From Streptomyces sp. CG1 (GTDB taxonomy: Bacteria > Actinomycetota > Actinomycetes > Streptomycetales > Streptomycetaceae), in the NCBI RefSeq assembly GCF_041080625.1, contig NZ_CP163518.1:558001-622000 (forward strand): a stretch of 64,000 nucleotides of DNA, read 5' to 3'. Shown here piece by piece: positions 1 to 8,759 of this stretch (position 1 is its first letter; each line of letters starts with the position of its first letter). Position numbers and translations under genes: made by a program. Under the pieces are notes generated by a model that saw nothing but the letters and a program-made list of their open reading frames with translations, searched no databases and had not been told where the DNA came from.

Positions 1-62
1 TCACTGAATTCCTCTTCGGAGATTGCACGAGCGCACATCGGACAGCGAATGGGAAATCGAGG

Positions 63-1331
63 ATGCCCATGAAAAGGGAAGCCGAAGAAAAACCAGGGAA
101 CCGCTCGGCACAAAATGGTCCGCCGCTTATCGCCACCGACCCCCACGCCGCATACGAACATCTGCGCGAACAGGCCCCGGCCTGCCCGATCCGGTCCGTC
201 GAAGGCTCGCTGATGTGGATCGTCGCGCGACACGACGGCGTCCGTTCCGTACTCGGCGACGCGCGTTTCGCGAACAACCCCGCTTCAGTGCCCGGCGGAA
301 AGGCGCCCTTGCTGCAGGTCAACGCCATGCGCCGGCTGGGCCTCGACGAAGAGCTGATCCCGTACCTGGCCGACACACTCCTGGACAGCGACGGCAAGGA
401 GCACAGCCGGCTGCGCCGCCTGGTGACGCCCGCGTTCTCGGCGCGCAAGGTCAAAGCGCTGGGCTCCCGGATCGAACGCCTCACCGACGACCTGCTCGAC
501 ACCCTGCCGCAGCACGCCACCGACGGCGTGGCCGACCTGCTCGAGCACTTCGCCTATCCGCTGCCGATCACCGTCATCGGCGAGCTGGTCGGGGTGCCGG
601 CCACCGATCTGCCCGCCTGGCTGCGCTGGACCCACGACCTCTCCTTCAACCAGCAGGCCCTGGGCGAGACGTTACGGCCACTCATCGACTACACCTACGA
701 CCTTGTCCGGCGCCGCTACGCCGAGCCCGGCGAGGACGTGATCAGCGATCTGATCCGGGCCCGGGACGCCGACGGCGACCGGCTCTCCGACCGCGAGCTG
801 GTCACCATGGTGCTCAGCCTGGTCATCGCGGGGCACGACACCACCGCCAACTTCATCGCCAACAGCATCTGGGCGTTGCTGACCCACCCGGATCAGCTCG
901 CCCTGCTGCGTGCCGACCCCGGACTCATGCCGCAGGCCGTGCAGGAGCTGCTGCGCTGGTGCGGGCCGGTTCTGGTGTCCCGGATGCGGTATGCCACGGA
1001 AGATGTGGACCTCGGCTGGACCAGCTTCCAGACCGGTGACGCCGTCACGGCGGCGCTCAGCGGCGCCAACTACGACCCGCGCGAGTTCGAGGACCCCGGC
1101 AGGCTGGACATCACCCGGCAGCACCGCGGCCGGGGCGAGGTGCACCTCTCGTTCGGCGCCGGTCCGCACTACTGCCTCGGCGCGGCACTGGCCCGTCACG
1201 AGGCCGAGACGGCGCTGAGCCGTCTGCTGGCCCGCCACCCCGACCTGGCTCTGGCCGAGCCCGCGGAGCAACTGCAGTGGCACGCCGTGTCCGGCATGCG
1301 CAAGCTGGCCCGGTTGCCGGTGCGGCTCTAA
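63..1331 (+). CDS. Cytochrome P450
   Basis: Haem-thiolate monooxygenase of the bacterial class I type, 422 residues, which is usual for the family. The I-helix oxygen-binding motif AGHDTT is at about residues 256-261. The K-helix ExxR follows in QELLRW, and the haem loop FGAGPHYCLG carries the axial ligand Cys371. Two ATGs six bases apart (63 and 69) could serve as start. It faces the second P450 operon and ends in a tail-to-tail overlap with the next gene. Its place at the edge of a cluster with thioesterase, methyltransferase, SARP and exporter suggests it oxidises a natural product; the substrate cannot be read from sequence. The upstream genes are outside the window. Family call is certain, role is inferred. 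Confidence 0.95.
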   Translation: MPMKREAEEKPGNRSAQNGPPLIATDPHAAYEHLREQAPACPIRSVEGSLMWIVARHDGVRSVLGDARFANNPASVPGGKAPLLQVNAMRRLGLDEELIPYLADTLLDSDGKEHSRLRRLVTPAFSARKVKALGSRIERLTDDLLDTLPQHATDGVADLLEHFAYPLPITVIGELVGVPATDLPAWLRWTHDLSFNQQALGETLRPLIDYTYDLVRRRYAEPGEDVISDLIRARDADGDRLSDRELVTMVLSLVIAGHDTTANFIANSIWALLTHPDQLALLRADPGLMPQAVQELLRWCGPVLVSRMRYATEDVDLGWTSFQTGDAVTAALSGANYDPREFEDPGRLDITRQHRGRGEVHLSFGAGPHYCLGAALARHEAETALSRLLARHPDLALAEPAEQLQWHAVSGMRKLARLPVRL

Positions 1332-1702
1332 GTGCCCTCTTCGTTCCCCGTCTCGGGCTCCAGGACACCCGAGACGGGGCGCTTGGGGTCCTTGCCCAGC
1401 TGCCGCCAGCGTTCGTGCTCGATCTCGTCCACGTGCCTCAGCGCCCAGCCGTCGAGATCCCGGGCGTAGGCCTCCGGGGCGTACGCCGCCTGCGGCACCG
1501 CGAGTTGCGGCAGTTCCTCGCCGGGTTCCTGTCTCATCGGCTGGGCGAGCCCGGCGTGCCAGCGCTGCTCGTCGGGCAGATAGCGCTCCTTGACCGATTC
1601 CGTCCGGATGCCGACCAGCACGGCGATCTCCGACCAACCAGCACCCTGCTCGCGGGCGTTCAGCACCGCGGCAGTCACGAGCTTGTCGACTTGCGAGCGC
1701 AC
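1328..1702 (-). CDS. Small helix-turn-helix protein, probably the C-terminal part of a split gene
   Basis: About 124 residues from the GTG at 1702, which has an AGAGG ribosome site eight bases upstream. The frame is open further back to 1768 but has no good start there. Residues 18-45 (from REQGAGWSEI to TESVKERY) form a sigma-like helix-turn-helix of the kind seen in small Streptomyces regulators; the rest is acidic and has no known domain. A 53-residue open frame just upstream on the same strand (1788-1949) resembles the N-terminal half of the same kind of protein, so this may be one gene broken by a small lesion. It would be the last gene of the P450-methyltransferase-thioesterase operon. 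Function unknown. Confidence 0.5.
   Translation of the reverse strand: MRSQVDKLVTAAVLNAREQGAGWSEIAVLVGIRTESVKERYLPDEQRWHAGLAQPMRQEPGEELPQLAVPQAAYAPEAYARDLDGWALRHVDEIEHERWRQLGKDPKRPVSGVLEPETGNEEGT
1346..1379. terminator. Bidirectional hairpin terminator
   Basis: Two perfect 12-base arms (1346-1357 and 1368-1379, CCCCGTCTCGGG and its complement) flank a 10-base loop. It lies just after the P450 stop codon and inside the last codons of the opposing gene, so one stem can stop transcription from both sides. There is no clear U tract, as is common in high-GC actinobacteria. Confidence 0.7.
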
Positions 1703-1787
1703 CCTGAGGGCCTCTACTGATGATCTTTGTGTGATGTCGCACCGCGGCCGGCGATCGTCGCAGTTCAAGCGGATGCCGTCGACGACA

Positions 1788-1949
1788 TCACGCGTGGAAT
1801 CTCAGTAACAGGAGGTCGCCGGGTCGGCGCTGCCCGTCGTCCAGGGTCGGGACGAGCCTCAGGGCGTCATCGACCACGTCACGCGCCCGGTCGGAAAGGA
1901 CGAGCCGGGCCAGTGCGGCCGGTGTGTTCGGACCAGCTTCATCGGACAC
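1788..1949 (-). pseudogene. N-terminal fragment of the split helix-turn-helix gene
   Basis: A 53-codon frame starting with GTG at 1949, ten bases after the thioesterase stop. It reads as an amphipathic alpha-helical segment (for example ALARLVLSDRARDVVDDALR) with normal high-GC codon choice, then turns atypical with a TTA and an AGA codon just before the stop. This pattern fits a real N-terminus running out of frame. Joined to the frame that ends at 1328 it would give a protein of about 190 residues. It could instead be an independent small protein. Confidence 0.4.
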
Positions 1950-1958
1950 GTCTCGATG

Positions 1959-2720
1959 CTACCCGCCAAGGCGGTCCGGGTGGGTCCGCGCGCAGTCGGC
2001 GGCCACCTCCCGGCATACGTCGGCCGGGCTGTCGTGCAGGAAGAAGTGGTTTCCGGGGAAGACACGTACCCGGGCCTGGGGAGCGAAGGCCCGCCAGCCG
2101 CCCAGCACCTCGATCGGCACCGACGCGTCCGACGCGCCGCCGTAGACCGAGACCGGCGACGACAGCGGTCGTCCGGAGGCGCCTTCGTAACGCTCGATCA
2201 GGTCCAGGTCGTTGCGCAGCTGGGTCAGCAGCTGCGGGCCGAACTCCGGATCGCTCAGGATCTCCTCGGGTGTGCCACCGAGCCGCCGTACGTACTGGGC
2301 CATGCCTGTGCCGGAGGCGTTGAGCACGCCGGGCGGGAAGCCGCGCGGGTAACCGGGCGGAGCCGCGGCGCAGAGGACGACACGCTCCGGCACCGAGGCG
2401 CCGGCCTGCTCCTCGACCCGCCGAGCCGTCTCCGCGGCGATCAACGCGCCGAGGCTGTGTCCCAACAGCACCCAGGGTTCGGGGAGGTCACGCAGCTCGG
2501 CGGCGAGCGCGTCGGCCCGGGACTCGATGCTGGGCCGCCGACCGTTCGTGCCGGTTTCGTCCTCCCAATGCACGGCCCGGAGGGCCATGCCGGCCGCGGC
2601 GGCGACCCGGACCCATCCCCGAAACGCCACCACGCTGCCACCGGCGTGCGGTACGCAGACCAGAGTGCGGCTCGCCGTGCCCGGTCCGGCGGCGCCCAGT
2701 GTCACCAGCGTCGCCGTCAC
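1959..2720 (-). CDS. Type II thioesterase
   Basis: Alpha/beta-hydrolase editing thioesterase that removes misprimed or stalled acyl groups from NRPS/PKS carrier proteins. The length, 253 residues, is typical. The oxyanion region VPHAGG is at about 23-28, the nucleophile is Ser89 in GHSLGA, and Asp199 and His226 (in GNHFF) complete the triad. Its GTG start overlaps the methyltransferase stop as GTGA, so the two are translationally coupled. A type II thioesterase next to two P450s is good evidence that a thiotemplate assembly line is, or was, beside this window. Confidence 0.93.
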   Translation of the reverse strand: MTATLVTLGAAGPGTASRTLVCVPHAGGSVVAFRGWVRVAAAAGMALRAVHWEDETGTNGRRPSIESRADALAAELRDLPEPWVLLGHSLGALIAAETARRVEEQAGASVPERVVLCAAAPPGYPRGFPPGVLNASGTGMAQYVRRLGGTPEEILSDPEFGPQLLTQLRNDLDLIERYEGASGRPLSSPVSVYGGASDASVPIEVLGGWRAFAPQARVRVFPGNHFFLHDSPADVCREVAADCARTHPDRLGG

Positions 2721-3502
2721 GACCGGTCACCGTACACTTCGTAGAGCTCCGTTCCGCTCAGGCTGGGATCCTGCCGGGTCTGCGGCGACAGGCCCGCCGC
2801 GCGGAGCAGATCGCAGAATTCGGCAAGGCGGCCCTCCTCGTCGTGCACCTCGGCGACGACGGCGTCGATCCGGGGCCAGTCGGCTGGGGCGACGCCGCGC
2901 AGCACGTCCAGTTCCGCACGCTCCACGTCGACCTTCAGCAACGAGACGCGCCCGATGCCGTGCTCGCTCAGCAGGTTGGAGACCGTCGTGACCGGAACCT
3001 CGAGGCTGTGGCCGTCGTGGAGCCCCTCGATCAGCAGATCGATGGATTCGTCGTCCATCCCGCCGTTGCGCATGAAGGTCCTGGTGAGGGCGTCGTCCGC
3101 CTGCCGGTCCGCATACAGGCCGGAGTTGCCCGGCGCGTCGGGATAGTAGGTGAGTTGCTGAGTGCCCGCCGTGGCCGCCACCGCGGTGCATACGGCCACG
3201 CCGCCGGGAACGTGCTGATCGAGATTCGCCCGGAGGCACTCGAACGTGTCGGGTACGGGTTCGGCCGCGATCACCCGCAGGCCCGGGTGCTCGGCGGCGA
3301 AGGCGATCGACACGAGTCCGACGTTCGCTCCGACATCGAGGACCGCGTCGCCCGGCTGCAGTTGCTGTGACGCCCGCCGGTAGAAGCCGTCGCCACTGAC
3401 CTCACGCCACATCAGCGACGCCTCGGCCGGGCGGGTGCACCACACGAGACGGCCGTCCGGCAGCCGCAGTTGGCGGCGGGCGGCGGTATGCGAGCCTGTC
3501 AT
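2717..3502 (-). CDS. FkbM-family methyltransferase
   Basis: SAM-dependent methyltransferase with motif I LDVGANVGL near residue 60 and an acidic post-I loop (AAEPVP). The C-terminal half has the SLLKVDVERAELDVLRG stretch that marks the FkbM family (usually O-methylation of sugars or polyketides). The open frame extends to a TTG at 3520 that overlaps the P450 stop. The ATG at 3502 has GGAG eight bases upstream and is preferred. It sits between P450 and thioesterase in one operon and is probably a tailoring enzyme. Substrate unknown. Confidence 0.9.
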   Translation of the reverse strand: MTGSHTAARRQLRLPDGRLVWCTRPAEASLMWREVSGDGFYRRASQQLQPGDAVLDVGANVGLVSIAFAAEHPGLRVIAAEPVPDTFECLRANLDQHVPGGVAVCTAVAATAGTQQLTYYPDAPGNSGLYADRQADDALTRTFMRNGGMDDESIDLLIEGLHDGHSLEVPVTTVSNLLSEHGIGRVSLLKVDVERAELDVLRGVAPADWPRIDAVVAEVHDEEGRLAEFCDLLRAAGLSPQTRQDPSLSGTELYEVYGDRS

Positions 3503-3516
3503 CGTCATCGCTCCGT

Positions 3517-4722
3517 TCAAGCCGCGGCGAGCCGTACGGGAACCGAGTCGTAACCCCGGATCAGGATCGATCGCGCTCGGCGGGGCGGTCCGGTCAGCTC
3601 GGCCCCGCGTACGCGCCGCAGCAGTTCATCGAAGATGACCGTGAGCTCGGACGTGGCCAGCGCCGAGCCGAGGCAGTAGTGCGGGCCGGCCGCGAAGGTG
3701 ACATGTGGGTTGGGATGCCGGGTGATGTCGAAACCATCGGGATCGGCGAACACCTCGGGGTCGCGGTTGGCGGCCGCCAGCCACAGGGCGACCGGATCTC
3801 CCGGCCTCAGTGCGTATCCGCCGATCTCGGTCGCCACGACCGCCGTGCGCAGAACATGCATCGCCGGGCTGGTGAACCGCAGGATCTCCTGAACGGCGCC
3901 GGGCAGCAGCCCGGGGTCGTCGCGCAACATCGCCCACTGCCCGGGATGGTGGATCAGGGCCAGCAGCCCCCCGGTCGTGGCGTGCCGAGTCGTCTCGTTG
4001 CCGCCGGAGATGAGGCCGTCGCAGTTGAGGAAGATCTCCTCGTCCGTCAGCCCGGCGCCGTCGATACGGCCGTTCACCAGCGCGGTGACCACGTCCTCCC
4101 CAGGCTCGCGGCGACGGCGGCGAACCAGGTCCTCGTAGTACGACAGGATGTCGGCGTGCGCCTCGGCCATCGCGAGCTCGTCGGCCTGGGCCGACCCGAA
4201 CGCCACCATGGTCCGCTCCAGCATGAAGTCCCAGTCCCCGGACGGCACTCCGAGCATGTCGCAGATGACCGAGAGCGGCAGGCGCGCGGCGACGCTGGTG
4301 AAGTCGCATTCCCCCGCCTCGAGCGCCCGGTCGATGGCGGCGGCAGCGGTGGCGCGCATGTTCTGCTCGAGGCGGCTGACCATGCGTGGCGTAAACACCG
4401 AGTTGACGATGCGCCGGATCTTGCCGTGCCGCGGCGGGTCCGTGATGATCAGCATCTTTCCGGCCGCGGCCGAGGTGGCGGCCGGGTTCTGGTCCAGCCG
4501 CATGCCGCGTTCGGAGGAGAATCCCTTGGTGTTCTTCAGGGCCTGGGAGACGAGCAGGTGCGAGAGCACGGCATGGAACCGGCGCCCCTCGTGCGTGCCT
4601 TCGTGCACGGGCGCCGCGGCGTGCATCCGCCGCCACAGGTCTTCCGGGTTGCCCTGCTGGTACAGCTCCGGATCGCAGAGTTCGTCGGCGTAGGTCGTAG
4701 AAGCGTGCTGGCCATGGGGCAT
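3517..4722 (-). CDS. Cytochrome P450, carrier-bound amino-acid hydroxylase type
   Basis: A 401-residue P450. The haem loop FAAGPHYCLG carries the axial Cys350. The I-helix reads GGNETTR (240-246), where many P450s have AGxDT; the GNETTR form is frequent in P450s that hydroxylate amino acids held on peptidyl carrier proteins. ExxR is present (EILR). The ATG at 4722 has a GGGAG site nine bases upstream; the frame is open far beyond it but without coding character. First gene of the operon with FkbM methyltransferase and thioesterase. A beta-hydroxylase role in a peptide pathway is inference from the I-helix and neighbours. Confidence 0.93.
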   Translation of the reverse strand: MPHGQHASTTYADELCDPELYQQGNPEDLWRRMHAAAPVHEGTHEGRRFHAVLSHLLVSQALKNTKGFSSERGMRLDQNPAATSAAAGKMLIITDPPRHGKIRRIVNSVFTPRMVSRLEQNMRATAAAAIDRALEAGECDFTSVAARLPLSVICDMLGVPSGDWDFMLERTMVAFGSAQADELAMAEAHADILSYYEDLVRRRRREPGEDVVTALVNGRIDGAGLTDEEIFLNCDGLISGGNETTRHATTGGLLALIHHPGQWAMLRDDPGLLPGAVQEILRFTSPAMHVLRTAVVATEIGGYALRPGDPVALWLAAANRDPEVFADPDGFDITRHPNPHVTFAAGPHYCLGSALATSELTVIFDELLRRVRGAELTGPPRRARSILIRGYDSVPVRLAAA

Positions 4723-4818
4723 ACGAATTGATCTCCCGGACCGAAGAGGGTCATCTGATGATGTCCCGGGCCATCCCCCGGCACACCCCCAGAGTTCGGC
4801 CTCGCTGACGTCGCGATC

Positions 4819-4836
4819 ACCTGGGGTGACCTGGGG
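4819..4836. promoter_or_regulatory. Direct repeat in the P450/SARP divergent promoter
   Basis: ACCTGGGG occurs twice with a 10-base period (4819-4826 and 4829-4836) in the 169-base gap between the divergent P450 operon and the SARP gene. SARP proteins bind direct repeats spaced by about one helical turn, so this is a candidate operator. The repeat sequence itself is not a known consensus. Confidence 0.4.
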
Positions 4837-4891
4837 ACAACCCCGGTCGAAACACACCGGGTTGAGCGGGGCGGATGGCAAACTGGCCTGC

Positions 4892-7800
4892 ATGCAAGTC
4901 GGAATGCTCGGCCCTCTGCAGGTGACTGCCGACAAAGCGGACGTGCGGATCGGTGGCGCGCGGCTGCGCGCACTGCTGATCCGGCTCGCGCTGGAGCCGG
5001 GACGGACCGTGCCGACCGAGTCCCTGACCCGGTCGCTGTGGCCGGACAAGCTGCTCACCGACACCGCGCACGCGCTGCAGGCGCTGGTCTTGCGGCTGCG
5101 CCGGGCGCTGCCGGACCCCGGCCTGCTGGAGGGCGTACCTGGCGGATACCGGCTCAGGCTGCCCCCGGCCGCGGTGGACGTCACGCACTTCGAACAGCTG
5201 CGGCAGGAGGGTCGGCGTCGGCTTCGTGAGGGCGACGCGGCGCACGCCGGCCAGGTGCTCCGGGAAGCCCTCGGCCTCTGGCGTGGCGAGCCCCTGACCG
5301 ACGTGGCCGACCTGCCGTTCGCGGCGCAGGAGGCCAACCGGCTCGCCGAGCTGCGGCTCACCACGCTGGAGGACCGCATCGTGGCCGATCTGGCCTGCGG
5401 GGCCGAGGACTTGGTCGCCGAACTCGAAGGGCTGACGGCCTGCCATCCGTCACGGGAGCGGCTGCACGCGCTGCTCGTCCGCGCGCTGCACGCGGAGGGC
5501 CGGCAGTCGGAGGCGCTGCGCACCTATGCCGGCTATCGGCGCCAGCTGGCCGATCAGCTCGGCAGCGATCCGGGACCTGAACTGCGCGCGGCCCACCTGG
5601 CGGTCCTGAGGGACGACCGGCGGCAGCCGGATCCGGCCGCAGGCAGATCCCGGGGAAACCTGGGCACGCCCCTGACGTCCTTCATCGGCCGGGCCGAGGA
5701 ACGCCGGCGGATCCACGGCCAGTTGCGCGAGCAGCGCCTGGTGACGATCGTCGGCACCGGCGGCGTGGGCAAGACCCGGCTGGCGACCACGCTGGCCGCG
5801 GAACTTGCGGACGACACGCCGGACGGGGTCTGGCTGGTGTCGCTGGCCACCGCCATCGTCGCCACCGACGTACCACAAACCGTGATCAACACCCTGGGGC
5901 TCCGGCAGGTCGACCGGCCCGCCGATCCGGTGCGCGCGCTGGTCGGGGCGCTCGCGCCGATGGAGACCGTGCTGATCGTGGACAACTGCGAGCACGTCAT
6001 CGCCGAGGCGGCCCGGGTGATCGAGGAACTGCTGGTCGGCTGCCCGAAGTTGCGGGTCATCGCGACCAGCCGGGAGCCGTTGATGATCCCCGGCGAGGCC
6101 CTGAGCCCGGTGCTGCCGCTTCCCGTGCCCCGGCTGGGCACGCCGGCCGCCAAGGCCCTGGAATGTCCCTCGGTGCGCCTGCTCGTCGAGCGGGCCCGGG
6201 CAGCGCGGCCCGCGTTCGCCGTGACCGAGGAGAACATCGGGCACATCGTGGAGACCTGCCGTCGGCTGGACGGCCTGCCCCTGGCCATCGAGCTGGCCGC
6301 GGCCCGGCTGCGGTCCATGTCGATCGAGCACCTGGCCACCCGCCTCGACGACCGTTTCCGCCTGCTCACCGGCGGCAGCCGGACCGCTCTGTCCCGGCAC
6401 CAGACCCTGCACGCCGCGGTGAGCTGGAGCTGGGATCTGCTGAACGAGCCCGAACGGCAGGCCCTACGCAGGGTGGCGGTCTTCTCGGGGTCCTTCGACG
6501 CCGTGGCGGCCGAGTCGCTCGGGGTGGCGCCGGAGCTGCTCGACGTCCTGTTCGACCGGTCGCTGATCACACTGGTCGACGAGCCCGAACCCCGTTACGC
6601 CGTGCTGGAGACGATCCGCGAGTACGCCTTCCAGCGCCTGGACCAGGCCGGCGAGGTGCTGCGGACCCGCCACGATCACGCAGCGCACTTCCTCGCGCTG
6701 GCCGAGCAGGCGGCGCCGCATCTGCGCGGGCCGGAGCAGCACCGGTGGATGCTTCGGCTCAGCGCCGAGAGCGGGAATCTGCTCGCGGCCCTGCGTTTCG
6801 CGACCGACTTCGGCGACGCGGACACCGCGGTCCGGATGGCCGCCGCTCTGTGGTACGCCTGGGTCGTCAACAGCGAGCACTCCGAGGCCGCCGAGCGGCT
6901 GCGCCGTGCCCTGGAGGTTTCCGGCCCGGTGCGAGCGGATGCCCGCCGTAACGCGGCCATCGGTCTGCTTTTCAGCAGCGTTCTCGGCGGTGACCGCGAG
7001 GCGATGCGGGACGCCCGGCGCCGGGTGATCGGCGACGGTACGCTGCCGCCCGACGAGCCGCTGGCCGCGGCGCTGCTGGCGCTCACCTCCGACGACCCCG
7101 ACCCGGTATGCGCCGCGGACGGGCCGGAGACGGATCCCTGGACTCAGGGCCTGCTCTGGTGGATCCAGTCGTTCCTGACCGCGAAGCGGGGCGCGACGGC
7201 CGACCTGTGCGAGGCGCTCACCCGCGCGGAGGACGGGTTCCGCCGGGCCGGGGATCGCTGGGCGCTCGCCATGTGCCTGCTGAGCATGAGCGACGCCCGG
7301 TTGATGGTCGGCGACCAGGCCGGCAGCATGCGGGCGCTGGAGGAGTCGACCGAACTCGTGCACGGCCTCGGCACCAGCGACCAGCAGCGGCTCTGGCTGG
7401 CGATCGTACGGCTGCGAACCGCGGACGTGGGAGGAGCACGCGCCGAACTGCTGAGCATCGTGGAACACGCGCCACCGGGCCGCTACGCGTCCACAGCCCG
7501 GATCTTCCTCGCCGACCTGTGCCGACAGGAGGGCGACCTGGATGACGCCGCCCGCCAGCTGCGTCATGCCGCGGAAGACCGCGGGGCACAGCAGGACCCG
7601 GTGTTCCGGTCGCTGTACCAGTTGTCCGCCGGCCGCCTGGCCGTGGCCCACGGTGATCTGCCCTCCGCCGCACGGGACCTGCGCGAGGGCCTGGACCTTG
7701 TCGCGGCGATGCCGCACGTACCGATGGGTGCGACGGTCGGCGCCGGCATCGCGGCGCTGCTGATGCAGGCCGGTTCACCCGCGTCGGCCGCCCAGGTGCT

Positions 7801-8050
7801 GGGCGCCGGCCGCGCCCTGACCGGCGCGGCCGACGCCACGAACCGCGACGTTCTGCAGCTCGAGGTGAAACTGCGCGAGCACTTGGGGACACAAGCCTAC
7901 GAGGACGCGTGCGGCCTGGAACCGTCCGCGGCTCTCGCCCTCATCCGGAGCCGGCTCGCCGACGCTCTCACTCCCGCCGCTGGTAGGCGAGCACGGCCAG
8001 CGGACAGAAGACCACCAGCAGGACGGCCGACCAGATCAGTGTCCGGGTGA
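4892..8050 (+). CDS. AfsR/SARP-family transcriptional activator with NB-ARC and TPR-like regions
   Basis: Large pathway regulator of about 1052 residues. It has an N-terminal winged-helix DNA-binding domain (1-95), a BTAD domain (about 96-250), an NTPase domain with P-loop GTGGVGKT near 288-295 and a kinase-2-like LIVDNCEH, then a long helical repeat region. The ATG at 4892 begins MQVGMLGPL, the usual SARP opening; the frame is also open to a GTG at 4826. It is divergent from the P450 operon and probably activates this cluster. Its last 83 bases overlap the end of the convergent ABC permease gene, which is odd: the C-terminal tail becomes Arg/Pro-rich there, so the true ancestral stop may have been lost. 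Confidence 0.93.
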   Translation: MQVGMLGPLQVTADKADVRIGGARLRALLIRLALEPGRTVPTESLTRSLWPDKLLTDTAHALQALVLRLRRALPDPGLLEGVPGGYRLRLPPAAVDVTHFEQLRQEGRRRLREGDAAHAGQVLREALGLWRGEPLTDVADLPFAAQEANRLAELRLTTLEDRIVADLACGAEDLVAELEGLTACHPSRERLHALLVRALHAEGRQSEALRTYAGYRRQLADQLGSDPGPELRAAHLAVLRDDRRQPDPAAGRSRGNLGTPLTSFIGRAEERRRIHGQLREQRLVTIVGTGGVGKTRLATTLAAELADDTPDGVWLVSLATAIVATDVPQTVINTLGLRQVDRPADPVRALVGALAPMETVLIVDNCEHVIAEAARVIEELLVGCPKLRVIATSREPLMIPGEALSPVLPLPVPRLGTPAAKALECPSVRLLVERARAARPAFAVTEENIGHIVETCRRLDGLPLAIELAAARLRSMSIEHLATRLDDRFRLLTGGSRTALSRHQTLHAAVSWSWDLLNEPERQALRRVAVFSGSFDAVAAESLGVAPELLDVLFDRSLITLVDEPEPRYAVLETIREYAFQRLDQAGEVLRTRHDHAAHFLALAEQAAPHLRGPEQHRWMLRLSAESGNLLAALRFATDFGDADTAVRMAAALWYAWVVNSEHSEAAERLRRALEVSGPVRADARRNAAIGLLFSSVLGGDREAMRDARRRVIGDGTLPPDEPLAAALLALTSDDPDPVCAADGPETDPWTQGLLWWIQSFLTAKRGATADLCEALTRAEDGFRRAGDRWALAMCLLSMSDARLMVGDQAGSMRALEESTELVHGLGTSDQQRLWLAIVRLRTADVGGARAELLSIVEHAPPGRYASTARIFLADLCRQEGDLDDAARQLRHAAEDRGAQQDPVFRSLYQLSAGRLAVAHGDLPSAARDLREGLDLVAAMPHVPMGATVGAGIAALLMQAGSPASAAQVLGAGRALTGAADATNRDVLQLEVKLREHLGTQAYEDACGLEPSAALALIRSRLADALTPAAGRRARPADRRPPAGRPTRSVSG

Positions 8051-8759
8051 CCGCGTCGGCGACGTCACCGCCGTTCAGCAGACCGCGGCAGGCGTCCATG
8101 GCGGGGGTGACCGGGTTGACGTCGGCCCACACCCGCAGCCATCCGGGCAGAGTGTGTGTGGGTGCAGAGAGGCTCGTCCCCAGTACGAGCGGCAGGAACG
8201 CGACGAAGGAGAACCCGAGCACCGCGCCTTCGTCCCGGACGAGAACACCCAGGAAGACCGTGACCCAGCTGAGGCAGAAGCCGAATACGACGGCCAGCAG
8301 CACGGCCGCCAGCGTCGGCAGCAGCCCGGTGTGCACCCTGAAGCCGAGCGCGAGTCCGATGCCGAACAGAATGATCACGGCGATCACGTACCGGACGACA
8401 TCGGCCGCGACGGATCCGAGCAGCGGTGCGGCGCGGCCGATGGGCAGGCTCCGGAAGCGGTCGAAGATGCCCTTCTTCACGTCGATGTTGAGGTTCAGCC
8501 CGGTGGCCAGCATCCCGGAGAGGCTCGTGGTCATTACCAGGATCCCGGGGAACAGGTACTGCATGTAGCTGTCGGTGGACCCGGACACCGCCCCGCCGAA
8601 CAGATAGAGGAACAGCACCAGGAAGATCACCGGGGTCATCACCCCGTTGACGAGGTAACCGGGGTTGCGCTTGGTCTTGACCAGGCTCCGCTTGGCCAGG
8701 ATCGCACTGTGCCGCAGCAGCCCGAGCGGCCTGGGCCGGAAGGTCTCCGTGGTGGTCAT
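7968..8759 (-). CDS. ABC-2 type drug exporter permease (DrrB-like)
   Basis: Membrane half of an efflux transporter, 263 residues with about six membrane spans and the ABC-2 signature region near VNPVTPAMDACRGLL. The N-terminal KRSLVKTKRNPGYL amphipathic entry helix is typical of DrrB. The start overlaps the ATPase stop as ATGA, showing coupled synthesis. Together with the ATPase it probably exports the product of the adjoining cluster and confers self-resistance; this is inferred from context. Confidence 0.93.
   Translation of the reverse strand: MTTTETFRPRPLGLLRHSAILAKRSLVKTKRNPGYLVNGVMTPVIFLVLFLYLFGGAVSGSTDSYMQYLFPGILVMTTSLSGMLATGLNLNIDVKKGIFDRFRSLPIGRAAPLLGSVAADVVRYVIAVIILFGIGLALGFRVHTGLLPTLAAVLLAVVFGFCLSWVTVFLGVLVRDEGAVLGFSFVAFLPLVLGTSLSAPTHTLPGWLRVWADVNPVTPAMDACRGLLNGGDVADAVTRTLIWSAVLLVVFCPLAVLAYQRRE

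Noticed and set aside
4723..5523. N-terminal extension of the second P450 into the SARP gene
   Set aside because: The frame is open but Ser/Arg-rich; the ATG at 4722 has a ribosome site and begins the normal P450 N-terminus.
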